In this document: positions 44,719 through 54,155 of the stretch, one piece after another
How positions within the stretch are numbered: position 1 is the first letter of the stretch
How the letters are laid out: every line of letters begins with the position of its first letter
NCBI RefSeq assembly: GCF_022346885.1
Contig: NZ_JAKRNK010000013.1
Location: 1-64,000 of the forward strand
Direction: 5' to 3'
From: Paenibacillus sp. ACRRX
GTDB taxonomy: Bacteria > Bacillota > Bacilli > Paenibacillales > Paenibacillaceae
Length of the DNA stretch: 64,000 nucleotides
Position numbers and translations under genes: made by a program
Notes under the pieces: generated by a model
What the model was told of the DNA's origin: nothing
What the model saw: the letters and a program-made list of their open reading frames with translations, nothing else
The model's database searches: none

Positions 44719-46941
44719 ATGGAACAGAAACGCGGAATAAGCGGATGGGTATCTGGTCCGCGCGGTCAATGGATCACTTTGATCATTTGGATTATGATTG
44801 TCGCCGTGTTGAATGGGGTGTGGCCATCCGTAAAGTCGCAGGAGCAAAATAGTGCGGCCAATCTTGCAGCAGATACCCCGTCAGTGCAAGCCACTCTGGT
44901 TGCGGAACGCGAGTTCCCTAGCAAAGCGGGTACACCAGCTCTGCTTGTCTGGAAGCGAGCAGGGGGATTAACGCAGGAAGATCTGAAGGATTTGCAGTCG
45001 CTGACTAAGCAATGGGAAGCTAGTCCGCTTCCTGACCAGACAGCGGTCATGCCTTTGCATAAGCTGCCACTCCCTGCGCTGCAAGCGCAGTTATCAAACG
45101 ATAAGAGCACACTGGTACTTCCCGTTTTGTTCAGTAAGGAAGCGGATGTGGGACAACTCAAGGAAGCTGTTGCACAATTAAAGCAGCAGGCAGCCGCCCA
45201 ATTTGGCAGCAACCCATTTGGTGAATCTGTTGATTCGACTGAAGCATTAAGTGCCAGAGTTACTGGGCCTGTTGGTATTTCCATAGATGCGACAGGTCTA
45301 TTTATGAATGCTGACGTTTCTTTGCTAATTGCAACTGTGCTGCTCGTATTGGTCATTTTACTGCTAATTTACCGTTCGCCGATGCTGGCACTAATACCAC
45401 TTATTGCTGTTGGCTTTGCCTATGGTGCAGTTGGACCTATGCTCGGATTTATGGCGCAGCAGGGTTGGATAACGGTTGATGCGCAAGCGATCTCTATTAT
45501 GACGGTGCTTTTGTTTGGAGCGGGAACAGATTATTGTCTTTTCTTAGTGACGCATTATCGACATTTGCTAGCTCATGTTTCCGATAAGCGACAGGCATTA
45601 GTGCAAGCCTTGAAGGGCTCTTCCGGCGCTATTGCGATGAGTGGATTTACAGTTGTGATCTCATTATTAGTCCTGCTGCTGGCGAAGTATGGCGCTTATT
45701 ATCGCTTTGCTATTCCTTTTAGCTTATCTATTTTAATTATGGGCATCGCAAGCTTAACGCTTGTTCCAGCATTGCTTGCTATTTTTGGAAGAGCATCATT
45801 TTATCCGTTCGTTCCCCGGACGCCTGAGATGGAAGAAGATCGTGCCAAACATAGAGGCAAACCTGTTCGGAATAAGAAGGCTAATAAATCTTCCGGCTGG
45901 ATTGGTCGGGTTGTGGTGACACGTCCTTGGACGATAATAGCTATTACAGTTCTGCTGTTAGGCGGGCTGGCGGGTTTGTCTACGCGAATCCAATACACAT
46001 ACGACATCTTATCTTCTTTTCCTTCTACGATGGAATCAAGAGAAGGGTTTAAGGTGATCGGAGATCAGTTCTCCGAGGGGGAGCTGGCCCCTGTGAACAT
46101 AATGATTGATACAGAGGGTAAAGAGGTTTCTTTGCAAAATGAGCTGGATTCACTGCCTTACATCGATCAAGTATCTGCCCCACAGAAAGGGCAGAACAAC
46201 GAGCATATGTTAGCGTATAGCGTAGAACTAAGCTTGAATCCGTATTCGCTGGAAGCAATGAACCATATCCCGGAAATCCGCGCAGCGGCGGAGGCTGCTT
46301 TGCTGGCGTCAGGGATTGATGGCGTGGAGCAAAAGGTGTGGATAGGCGGCCAGACGGCCACTCAATACGACACGGAATTCGTTAATGACCGAGATACGAT
46401 CATTGTCATTCCCGTTGTCATTGGTTTAATCGCACTGCTTCTGCTCTTCTATTTACGTTCTATCGTGGCAACCGTCTATTTAATTGGTACTGTTGTACTT
46501 TCCTATTTTTCCGCGTTGGGATTAGGCTGGCTGATCCTGCACTATGGGTTTGGCGTAGAGGCCATTCAAGGAGCGATCCCATTGTACGCGTTTGTATTTT
46601 TAGTAGCGCTTGGAGAGGACTACAATATATTTATGGTGTCGCGCATCTGGCAGAAGAGCAAGGAAATGCCGATTAAGCAAGCGATCCGTGAGGGTGTTAA
46701 CGAGACTAGCTCCGTGATTACTTCTGCGGGAATCATATTGGCTGGAACCTTTGCTGTGCTGGCTACGCTGCCTATTCAGGTGCTGGTGCAGTTCGGCACG
46801 GTTACCGCGCTTGGAGTACTGCTGGATACGTTTATTGTACGTCCCTTTATGGTTCCTGCCATAACGGCGGTACTGGGACGACGAGCATTTTGGCCAGGCA
46901 AGCTTAGCCGTGTAGAGGAGCAATCCGCAGCAACGGATTAA
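44719..46941 (+). CDS. MMPL family RND-type transporter
   Basis: 740 residues with two repeated halves. Each half has one TM, an extracellular domain and about five TM helices, as in MmpL/YdfJ proteins. The family GAGTDYCLF and ALGEDYNIF motifs hold the proton-relay Asp in TM4 and its repeat. TAGGAGG lies 11 nt before ATG 44719. Probable export of lipids or hydrophobic drugs; substrate unknown. Controlled by the divergent TetR by inference. Confidence 0.92.
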   Translation: MEQKRGISGWVSGPRGQWITLIIWIMIVAVLNGVWPSVKSQEQNSAANLAADTPSVQATLVAEREFPSKAGTPALLVWKRAGGLTQEDLKDLQSLTKQWEASPLPDQTAVMPLHKLPLPALQAQLSNDKSTLVLPVLFSKEADVGQLKEAVAQLKQQAAAQFGSNPFGESVDSTEALSARVTGPVGISIDATGLFMNADVSLLIATVLLVLVILLLIYRSPMLALIPLIAVGFAYGAVGPMLGFMAQQGWITVDAQAISIMTVLLFGAGTDYCLFLVTHYRHLLAHVSDKRQALVQALKGSSGAIAMSGFTVVISLLVLLLAKYGAYYRFAIPFSLSILIMGIASLTLVPALLAIFGRASFYPFVPRTPEMEEDRAKHRGKPVRNKKANKSSGWIGRVVVTRPWTIIAITVLLLGGLAGLSTRIQYTYDILSSFPSTMESREGFKVIGDQFSEGELAPVNIMIDTEGKEVSLQNELDSLPYIDQVSAPQKGQNNEHMLAYSVELSLNPYSLEAMNHIPEIRAAAEAALLASGIDGVEQKVWIGGQTATQYDTEFVNDRDTIIVIPVVIGLIALLLLFYLRSIVATVYLIGTVVLSYFSALGLGWLILHYGFGVEAIQGAIPLYAFVFLVALGEDYNIFMVSRIWQKSKEMPIKQAIREGVNETSSVITSAGIILAGTFAVLATLPIQVLVQFGTVTALGVLLDTFIVRPFMVPAITAVLGRRAFWPGKLSRVEEQSAATD

Positions 46942-46995
46942 GGGCATAAATGAAACGGAAACTGCTCTGTCTGACCTAATTCCCATAACAACATA

Positions 46996-47048
46996 AAGGC
47001 CGTCAAACGAGAGTTAAACTTTTAGTTCAGCTCATGTTTGACGGCCTT
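46996..47048. terminator. Bidirectional terminator
   Basis: Perfect 13-bp stem AAGGCCGTCAAAC (46996-47008) / GTTTGACGGCCTT (47036-47048) between convergent MMPL and PBP genes. Confidence 0.8.
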
Positions 47049-47072
47049 CGCTTGTATCAGGCTCATTTTACC

Positions 47073-49142
47073 TCAACCAGTCCACCAGCGCTTCAAATGT
47101 CTCCACCAGGATTGCTTCTCTGTAGCATCCGCTGGCTTGCCCTCAGGCTGCTTCTGCTCTGGTGGATTGCCCCCAGGGTGAAGTCCGCACCATTCTGTGG
47201 GCTCCGTGCCGCGAACAAACGTCTCAAGACGCTTGTTTACACACCCTTCACCAGCGAGCTTGCCCGAATCGGAATCAATATAGACACTGACGACACTGTC
47301 TGGAATCGTAAAGAGCTTAGGAGGTACACTTTCCAGCGCTTTCTCGGTATATTCGGCAAAAATTGGGGCCGATAGGTGCGCATCTGTAGTCGTAATCGTC
47401 TTCCCCTTGTCATATCCGACCCAGACTGCTGTAGACAGCTCTGGCGTATAGCCTACTATCCACGAATCACTGTCTGTTGTACCGGTCTTGCCAGCTACCG
47501 GCCGTTTGATCAGCGATGAAACACGATTGCCAGTACCTCCTGCTTCAAATACACTTTCCATAAGGTTGGTTAATACATAAGTCGTACCTGAATCTACAAT
47601 TTGAACAGGCTTTAAAGTTGCTGCTTGATAGATCACACGTCCGGTCCGATCCGTTACGGCTAATACGGCCCTAGGCATCATCTTATTGCCATCATTGCTT
47701 AGCACAGCATAGACTGAGGCCATTTCATAAGGGCTGACAGGGTAAGTGCCAAGTGCTAAGGAAGGCACGGGCTTCATATCGGCATGAATGCCGAGGCGCT
47801 TGGCCATCTCTATCACTTTGTCTGGTCCAATCTGCATAATCGTATTCACGGCAAAGATGTTGTCCGAGGCAGCAATTGCCTGACGGAGATCGATATCTCC
47901 GTAATATTTGCCGCCAAAGTTGCTCGGACTGTAGGTCTTGCGGCCTTCATCGTAGCTGAAGGATGTCGGCTGACTGGTAAAGCGTGAGGCTGCCGTGAGC
48001 TGTTTTTGCTCAAGCGCCGTCAAGTACACGATTGGCTTAAACGCAGATCCTGGCTGCCGTGTATTTGCGAATACGCGGTTAAACTGATTCTCACGATAGT
48101 TTTTGCCGCCAACCATTGCCTTGATATCGCCTGACCGTGGATCAATCGAGACAAGGGCTGCTTGCAAATCGCCTGACGATGGAATATTCTTGGCGACGGC
48201 TGCCTCTGCTGCTGCTTGTGCGCGTGCATCCAGAGTGGTGTAAATACGGAGGCCGCCTGATTCGATCTCGTCCTCCGTTAAGCCAAGTGCATACAATTCC
48301 TTGCGTACATAGTCACGGAAATAAGGGGCTACAAGTGTATCCGAGCGTTCTTCCTTTGTTCGAAATCGAAGTGTAGCGTTGTAAGCTACATCGGCTTCGT
48401 GTTGTTGAATGGCTCCTGTCTCCACCATATTTTGCAGCACAATTTTTTGCCGATCCTTCGCATTTTTCATATTTATCCAGGGCGAATAATAACTTGGACC
48501 ACGCGGTATGCCGGCTAGCATGGCACTTTCGGCGAGCACGAGCTCCTTCGCAGACTTGCCAAAATACATCCTGGCAGCAGATTCAATGCCATACGCACCA
48601 TGGCCATAATAAATTTGGTTTAAGTACATCGCTAAAATATCATCCTTGCTGTGCTTCATTTCAAGCTGCAGTGCAAAGAGTGCTTCTTTCGCTTTTCGTT
48701 TCCAAGTTCGTTCGTGTGTCAAATACATGTTGCGGGCCAACTGCTGGGTTAATGTACTTGCTCCCTGCTTGGTAGAAAGGTGCTCCAGATTGACAACAGC
48801 CGCTCTTGCGATCCCATAGATATCGATCCCAAAATGATTGTAAAACTTGCGGTCCTCGGTCGCTAACGTGGCTTGAACAAGGGCAGGCGCAATATCCTGG
48901 ATGCTCACAGATTGCTGCAGCGTTTGTCCTGAGGCTAGCAGCGCGAGAGGCTTGCCACTACGGTCCAGCAGCTCCGAAGATTGCTGCAGTTGGGATTCTG
49001 GCAGGTCTGTCATATACAAGTAACCAAGCGTGCAGGCGGCTGATCCGATCCCGAGTGCAATAAACACTCCCAATATATTAAGAACGGTACGCCAGCGTTT
49101 CTTCTTGGTTTTGGTTGCTGCTCGTTTGAGTATGTCGCTCAT
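47073..49142 (-). CDS. pbpG: Class A penicillin-binding protein (PbpG-like)
   Basis: Bifunctional peptidoglycan synthase. TM at about 19-44. GT51 transglycosylase with catalytic E96 (ATEDRKFYNHFG) and GASTLTQQLARN. Transpeptidase with S366-A-F-K369, S426-D-N and K552-T-G-T. 689 residues and a short Pro/Lys/Trp-rich tail. ATG 49142 has AAAAGGAGA upstream. Located beside speE-speB as pbpG (ywhE, PBP2d) is in B. subtilis, where it serves spore wall synthesis; the symbol rests on that synteny. Confidence 0.9.
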   Translation of the reverse strand: MSDILKRAATKTKKKRWRTVLNILGVFIALGIGSAACTLGYLYMTDLPESQLQQSSELLDRSGKPLALLASGQTLQQSVSIQDIAPALVQATLATEDRKFYNHFGIDIYGIARAAVVNLEHLSTKQGASTLTQQLARNMYLTHERTWKRKAKEALFALQLEMKHSKDDILAMYLNQIYYGHGAYGIESAARMYFGKSAKELVLAESAMLAGIPRGPSYYSPWINMKNAKDRQKIVLQNMVETGAIQQHEADVAYNATLRFRTKEERSDTLVAPYFRDYVRKELYALGLTEDEIESGGLRIYTTLDARAQAAAEAAVAKNIPSSGDLQAALVSIDPRSGDIKAMVGGKNYRENQFNRVFANTRQPGSAFKPIVYLTALEQKQLTAASRFTSQPTSFSYDEGRKTYSPSNFGGKYYGDIDLRQAIAASDNIFAVNTIMQIGPDKVIEMAKRLGIHADMKPVPSLALGTYPVSPYEMASVYAVLSNDGNKMMPRAVLAVTDRTGRVIYQAATLKPVQIVDSGTTYVLTNLMESVFEAGGTGNRVSSLIKRPVAGKTGTTDSDSWIVGYTPELSTAVWVGYDKGKTITTTDAHLSAPIFAEYTEKALESVPPKLFTIPDSVVSVYIDSDSGKLAGEGCVNKRLETFVRGTEPTEWCGLHPGGNPPEQKQPEGKPADATEKQSWWRHLKRWWTG

Positions 49143-49259
49143 GCCCGCCGTCTCCTTTTATAACCAATGACAAATGTTAAATGGTTGCTCTATCTCATCA
49201 GTATGGAAAAGGAATCGACAGGATATTCCAAACAAAATAATAATTATTGTGTGAAATAG

Positions 49260-49287
49260 TTGCATTTTGGGGGGGATTATATATAAT
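49260..49287 (+). promoter_or_regulatory. speE promoter
   Basis: TTGCAT (49260-49265), a 16-nt spacer containing seven consecutive G, and TATAAT (49282-49287). About 115 nt of leader precede the speE start. Confidence 0.65.
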
Positions 49288-49407
49288 ACATTTGTTTGGT
49301 GCAATATGGAGAAGAAGTGTTACGAATGTTACACAGGAACCATTACGAGCATTTCGCTGGACCAACGATACCATCACCGGTCACCGGAAGAAAGCAGGTT
49401 GATTATT

Positions 49408-50235
49408 ATGGAATTGTGGTATACAGAGAAACAAACGCCGAACTTCGGCATTACGGCTAAGATCCGTGAGACGTATGTAAATGAACAGACGCCGTTCCAG
49501 CATTTAGTTATGCAGGAAACCGAAGAATTTGGACGCATGCTCGTATTGGACGGCATGGTAATGACAACGGTTAAAGACGAATTTGTCTATCATGAGATGG
49601 TTGCCCATCCTGCACTGTTTACTCATCCCAACCCTAAGCATGTGCTTGTCGTAGGCGGCGGAGACGGCGGTGTTATCCGTGAAATTATGAAGCACCCGTC
49701 CGTTGAGAAGGCCGTTCTTGTTGAAATTGACGGAAAAGTCATTGAGTATTCGAAGCAGTACTTGCCTGAGATCGCAGGCGAACTTGATAATCCGCGTGTA
49801 GAAGTCATCGTTAACGATGGTTATATGCACATTTTGAATAGCAAGAACGAGTACGATGTTATTATGGTTGACTCCACAGAGCCAGTAGGTCCTGCGGCTC
49901 CGCTCTTCGAACGCGGCTTCTACCAAGGCATTTATGAGGCACTGAAGGAAGATGGCTTGTTTGTAGCACAGACGGACAACCCTTGGTTCAAAGCGGATCT
50001 GATTCAGCAAGTGAACCGCGATGTGAAGGAGATCTTCCCGATCGTGCGTGTGTACGGTGCGAACATTCCGACTTACCCAAGCGGCTTGTGGACGTTCACT
50101 ATGGGCAGTAAGACATATGATCCGTTAAAAGTGGACGCAGACAGCATTGCTGAGATCGAAACTAAATATTATTCTCCACGGTTGCATCATGCAGCGTTCT
50201 GCCTGCCTAAATTCGTGGAAGATTTGACGAAATAA
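49408..50235 (+). CDS. speE: Spermidine synthase
   Basis: Transfers aminopropyl from decarboxylated SAM to putrescine. ATG 49408 gives [16 protein letters not shown], the usual start of Bacillus SpeE. The frame is open 47 codons further upstream without an SD. Motifs: [16 protein letters not shown] (SAM site), [18 protein letters not shown] and [12 protein letters not shown]. 275 residues. speB follows 16 bp later, giving the arginine-agmatine-putrescine-spermidine segment, although speA is not here. Confidence 0.96.
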   Translation: MELWYTEKQTPNFGITAKIRETYVNEQTPFQHLVMQETEEFGRMLVLDGMVMTTVKDEFVYHEMVAHPALFTHPNPKHVLVVGGGDGGVIREIMKHPSVEKAVLVEIDGKVIEYSKQYLPEIAGELDNPRVEVIVNDGYMHILNSKNEYDVIMVDSTEPVGPAAPLFERGFYQGIYEALKEDGLFVAQTDNPWFKADLIQQVNRDVKEIFPIVRVYGANIPTYPSGLWTFTMGSKTYDPLKVDADSIAEIETKYYSPRLHHAAFCLPKFVEDLTK

Positions 50236-50251
50236 GCAGGGAGGCATCAAG

Positions 50252-51121
50252 ATGCGCTTAGATCAAAGATATTCCGGCAACGTATTTATATTAAGCTCTG
50301 ACGACTACGAGAATTCCAAAGCTGTCATTTATGGCATGCCGATGGATTACACAGTATCATTCCGCCCTGGTTCCCGTTTCGGCCCTGGTCGAATTCGCGA
50401 GTCATCTGTTGGGCTGGAGGAATACAGCCCGTATCTCGATAAAAGTCTTGAGGACATCACATATTTTGATGCAGGTGATCTGCTTCTGCCTTTCGGTAAT
50501 GCAGCGCGTAGCTTGGACATTATCCAAGAGTACATTGCAGGCCTAATGAAAGACGACAAATTCCCGGTAGGCTTAGGCGGGGAGCATCTGGTTTCCTGGC
50601 CAGTCTTCCAAGAGGTATACAAGAAGTACCCGGATTTGGCAATTATTCATATTGATGCTCACGCCGACCTGCGTGAGAACTATGAAGGTGAGCCGCTCTC
50701 TCACTCCACTCCAATTCGTAAAGCGGCGGAGATGATCGGCAGCAAGAACATTTACCAGTTCGGTATCCGTTCCGGTTCGCGCGAGGAGTGGGAATATGCG
50801 CGTGAGAACATCAATTTTTATCCGTTTGAAGTAGCTGAACCGCTTCGCAAAGTATTGCCAGACTTGTCAGGGCGTCCTGTTTACGTGACGATCGACATCG
50901 ATGTGCTTGATCCGAGCTGTGCCCCAGGTACGGGGACGGCTGAGATTGGCGGCATTACAACCAAGGAACTGCTTGAAGCCGTGCATCTAATCGCAGGTTC
51001 GCAAGTAAATGTGGTAGGATGTGACCTCGTTGAGGTTGCACCGATCTATGATCCGACGGAGCAGACACCGATTGCGGCAAGTAAGATTATCCGCGAGATG
51101 CTGCTTGGATTTGTAAAGTAA
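50252..51121 (+). CDS. speB: Agmatinase
   Basis: Ureohydrolase that splits agmatine to putrescine and urea with a binuclear Mn centre. Metal ligands: H112 (GGEH), D135-x-H137-x-D139 (DAHAD), D215 and D217 (DIDVLDP). 289 residues. GGGAGG precedes ATG 50252. Co-transcribed with speE, whose putrescine substrate it makes. Confidence 0.96.
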   Translation: MRLDQRYSGNVFILSSDDYENSKAVIYGMPMDYTVSFRPGSRFGPGRIRESSVGLEEYSPYLDKSLEDITYFDAGDLLLPFGNAARSLDIIQEYIAGLMKDDKFPVGLGGEHLVSWPVFQEVYKKYPDLAIIHIDAHADLRENYEGEPLSHSTPIRKAAEMIGSKNIYQFGIRSGSREEWEYARENINFYPFEVAEPLRKVLPDLSGRPVYVTIDIDVLDPSCAPGTGTAEIGGITTKELLEAVHLIAGSQVNVVGCDLVEVAPIYDPTEQTPIAASKIIREMLLGFVK

Positions 51122-51125
51122 GAAT

Positions 51126-51177
51126 AAGGGACTGTTGTACACCTTCCATTGGAAGGTGGCGCAGTCCCTTTTTTTTA
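51126..51177 (+). terminator. speEB terminator
   Basis: AAGGGACTG pairs with CAGTCCCTT, with an inner CACCTTCC/GGAAGGTG helix, followed by eight T. A second hairpin with T-run (AGTCCCTC/GAGGGACT, 51218-51241) follows and may act for either strand. Confidence 0.88.
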
Positions 51178-51352
51178 TTGAAAAAGCTAGAGGCGTTTCT
51201 AGTTGGGCAAGAAAAAGAGTCCCTCTTGTGTTGAGGGACTTTTTCTATATATCTTTATGATCTGGGTCTAAGCGGGTTACAGGTGTGAGGGCTATGAGAC
51301 CCCTTATTAAGACATTGAAATGATGATTACATCATTCACTACTGTGTTATTC

Positions 51353-52756
51353 TTATTCATTAGCAGCTAGGATACGGAAAACATGCGCTAACGGTGCAGA
51401 ATCGTTGCTTAACTCGGATGGAGGAAGCTGTATCCGCAATCCCTCTTCTAAGCATTCAAAGTGAAGGGGATCGCTTGAACCAAGCAGATTAACACGGCCG
51501 ACTTCACCTGAGTACGGAAGTGTTACTGACGTCTTTACAACGCTATCATCGGATGGATAGCGATAGAAGCCGTAGACGGTGTCTCCTTTGCGAGTAAAGG
51601 CGCAGTGCTCTGTGTAATATGGTGCACAGATACGCGTGCCATAGATCGCTTCTCCGTTCACTTTCAGCCATTCTCCTAAGCCCTTGATGCAGTGAATTGC
51701 ACCTTGGGGGAACCGTCCGTCAGGCTGTGGCCCGACGTTGAGGGCCAAGTTGCCGCCCTTGGAGACCACTTCTATTAAGAGGTGTACCAATTGGCGAATG
51801 GATTTGTATTCATCATCGTATTTATAGGAGAAGGAAGTTCCCATGGTAATACAACTTTCCCAAGGCACCTGCAAAGCTGCTGAAGGAACGGTCTGCTCAG
51901 GTGTAATGATGTTCTCGTAAGGGCCTCCAACCGTACGATCTGCAGCGAGCAGCCACGGCTGTGTCTGGCGTGCACGCTCGACGACTTCACCGAGCCGGAT
52001 ATCTTGCGGCATACGGCGGCTTTCCGCACATACCCAGCCTGCGTCCAACCACAAGACGTCAATGCGTCCGTATTCAGATAGAAGTTCCATAATCTGCTCG
52101 TGTGTGAACTGCACAAATTGCTCCCACAGCTCAGGGTGCTGCTCTGGATGATAGGAGGGCCCGCGCCAAGTCGGATTGCTTCGTTCCATATCAGGCGCCC
52201 AATAGTAGGGTGTATTCCAATCCGCTTTAGAGAAATAAGCAGCAATCCCTAGCCCACGGTTACGGAAAGCATCGAATACATGCCGGCAAATATCCGCGTA
52301 GTGATGGTTGCGGAAAGGCGACTCAGAACCGGTAATGCGGTAATCGGTTGTTTTTGTATCCCACATGCAATAACCGTCGTGATGTTTCGTTGTAAAGATT
52401 AAATACTTAAACCCGTTATCAGACGCAAGCTCTGCCCAGGCATCAGGCTGGAGGCGAATAGGGTTAAAGGTTTTGTTCAAGTCCCAGTATTGTTGTTTAA
52501 ATGTTTCTCCGTCTTGTTCCCAATCGATGCCATCACGGGCCCAATCTGCATCATCATCGCTTAACGCCCATGACTCTACAATTCCAAGCTGAGAATAAGT
52601 ACCCCAGTGCATCATTAGACCAAGCTTCTGATCTTGGAACCATTCCAATTGCGCAAGGAGCTGCGGGTTGTCAGGTCGTACCCATTCACTTTCTTGGCTA
52701 AAGGTATGCACTCCAGCCTCTACTGCTTGCACTTCTTGTGCATTTGCGTCGCTCAT
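51353..52756 (-). CDS. GH29 alpha-L-fucosidase
   Basis: Retaining fucosidase with a TIM-barrel N-domain: LGLMMHWGTYSQLG, FTTKHHDGYCMWDT and the nucleophile D238 in DVLWLDAGW. No signal peptide, so intracellular. A C-terminal beta domain covers about 360-467. ATG 52756 has CAGGAGG 9 nt upstream; ATG 52765 is too close to it. 467 residues. A cre-like site in the upstream region suggests carbon catabolite repression. No sugar transporter is adjacent. Confidence 0.9.
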   Translation of the reverse strand: MSDANAQEVQAVEAGVHTFSQESEWVRPDNPQLLAQLEWFQDQKLGLMMHWGTYSQLGIVESWALSDDDADWARDGIDWEQDGETFKQQYWDLNKTFNPIRLQPDAWAELASDNGFKYLIFTTKHHDGYCMWDTKTTDYRITGSESPFRNHHYADICRHVFDAFRNRGLGIAAYFSKADWNTPYYWAPDMERSNPTWRGPSYHPEQHPELWEQFVQFTHEQIMELLSEYGRIDVLWLDAGWVCAESRRMPQDIRLGEVVERARQTQPWLLAADRTVGGPYENIITPEQTVPSAALQVPWESCITMGTSFSYKYDDEYKSIRQLVHLLIEVVSKGGNLALNVGPQPDGRFPQGAIHCIKGLGEWLKVNGEAIYGTRICAPYYTEHCAFTRKGDTVYGFYRYPSDDSVVKTSVTLPYSGEVGRVNLLGSSDPLHFECLEEGLRIQLPPSELSNDSAPLAHVFRILAANE

Positions 52757-52849
52757 GTAAATCATCCTCCTGAGATGTGATCATCATCCAAGCATCATCA
52801 TAACGATTATGAGTTATCGGTATCTCAAATTTACAGTTCTATTATAATA

Positions 52850-52863
52850 GAAAAGCGCTTTCA
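52850..52863. promoter_or_regulatory. cre site upstream of fucosidase gene
   Basis: GAAAAGCGCTTTCA differs at one position from the ideal cre TGAAAGCGCTTTCA and contains the palindrome AAAGCGCTTT. It lies just upstream of a minus-strand TATAAT, so CcpA binding would block the fucosidase promoter. Confidence 0.72.
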
Positions 52864-52998
52864 AATGATAGTGCTAATGATAATCTTTTAGATATCGATA
52901 TCATTTTTTAATCATAAATTGATTTGCTCGATCCATTTAGAAGAGGAGGCGTCTAGTCAAAATGTAGTATGAAGCTAGTCAAATAGGAGAAAATAAAA

Positions 52999-53035
52999 AA
53001 GGGAGTTGCCGGACACTAACATGTGGCAATTCCCT
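52999..53035 (-). terminator. Terminator of small membrane protein gene
   Basis: AAGGGAGTTGCC (52999-53010) pairs with GGCAATTCCCTT (53024-53035); TTTTTAT follows on the minus strand. Confidence 0.78.
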
Positions 53036-53040
53036 TATAT

Positions 53041-53310
53041 TTACCTTGTCAGCATAGCAGAATGAGTGCGTCTAGAGGCTGTGGCATGCGAGGTAAGCTT
53101 TGTATAGCGAATAAGCATATAAATAAATAGCCCAATAACCGGCGTAATTGCCGCGATAAGGGTAATCATCAGTGTAAACAGTATCGAGCGTTCAATGCGA
53201 ATGCTGTCCACAAAGATCCATAACACGGATACTAGGTGAAGACCAAGTAAAGTTAGCAGTAGGATATCCTGATTAAGGGTTACCCATGAGACAATCATAG
53301 TCCATTGCAT
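53041..53310 (-). CDS. Small membrane protein (89 aa)
   Basis: ATG 53310 follows GGGAG by 9 nt. Two TM helices, about 14-33 and 42-65. The second ends TPVIGLFIYMLIRY, similar in pattern to the PLDc_N membrane segment (P..G...Y...R), but this is a weak resemblance. Basic C-terminal tail. Function unknown. Confidence 0.72.
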   Translation of the reverse strand: MQWTMIVSWVTLNQDILLLTLLGLHLVSVLWIFVDSIRIERSILFTLMITLIAAITPVIGLFIYMLIRYTKLTSHATASRRTHSAMLTR

Positions 53311-53443
53311 TGATGTCAGCTCCCGTCCGTTCAAGTTTCTTTAGCAAATGTGACGCAAGCACAAATGTTAGGTACTTCATTTTATCTATTTAAAATTATA
53401 AGGCAGACCATGAAGAACATCCATAGATTTACTATTGAGGTGT

Positions 53444-53459
53444 CTTACAATATTGTAAG
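53444..53459. promoter_or_regulatory. Perfect 16-bp palindrome, candidate operator
   Basis: CTTACAATATTGTAAG is an exact palindrome in the divergent gap between the small membrane protein gene and ywiB. A half-site ATTGTAAG recurs at 53499-53506. No regulator can be named. The rest of 53311-53628 shows nothing else. Confidence 0.6.
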
Positions 53460-53628
53460 CTTCTGCAATTTGCGGCTCGACAACTGTGGCCTGCCCAAAT
53501 TGTAAGTAAAGTTGATTAGTGAGAATAGGGCTTTATTTTAAAGGAACAACGCGGCAAAAGAGGTTGCAAAAGCAGCGCCTTTCCTAGATAATTGTTGAAT
53601 CAGACTTTACTTGAGATAGGGAGTAGCA

Positions 53629-54141
53629 ATGATGATAGGACAACGTTCAGATAAGCAGCGTGTTCGTATTCATGTGACGAGCAGGCAGCAGCATGAATGT
53701 GTTGAGCTGCATGTTGATGGTGACTTGTATCATAAAGGCAACAGTATCTATATTCGATACATTGAACCTGCCCCTGAAGAGAATCAGGCAAAGAGGCAAG
53801 GCGGCTCTTCTCAACCTTCAGCATTATTGACAGATACGACTGTTATGTTAAAACTGAGTGCCAAGGAGTGGAAGCTGTCACGACGAGGAAATGTGCAATC
53901 GGAGATGTCATTTGCAATGGAGCGTTCGCTTCAAGGCACTTATATATCTGAGGTACTACGCTTTCCTCTGGAGACTCGAACACGTCGAATGGAACGCAGG
54001 GATGAACCTATAAGATTATCAGATGGCTCTGAGACTTTGTTTCCGTCTTATATCAGCTGGTCGTATGATCTATATATAGAAGAAAAATGTACGGGGCAAT
54101 TTGAGATTGAGATGCGGCTGGAACCCGCGCACGAAAATTGA
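53629..54141 (+). CDS. ywiB: YwiB/DUF1934 family protein
   Basis: A calycin-like beta-barrel family encoded next to argS in Bacillales. 170 residues, with long strands such as [10 protein letters not shown] and [11 protein letters not shown], and no signal peptide. GGGAG precedes ATG 53629 by 7 nt. Function unknown. argS starts 15 bp after the stop, so they share a transcript. Confidence 0.85.
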   Translation: MMIGQRSDKQRVRIHVTSRQQHECVELHVDGDLYHKGNSIYIRYIEPAPEENQAKRQGGSSQPSALLTDTTVMLKLSAKEWKLSRRGNVQSEMSFAMERSLQGTYISEVLRFPLETRTRRMERRDEPIRLSDGSETLFPSYISWSYDLYIEEKCTGQFEIEMRLEPAHEN

Positions 54142-54155
54142 GGAGGAACCATTTC

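Noticed and set aside
49267..49407. 47-codon in-frame N-terminal extension of spermidine synthase
   Set aside because: No SD precedes its possible starts, it contains unlikely residues for SpeE, and ATG 49408 gives the standard family N-terminus.
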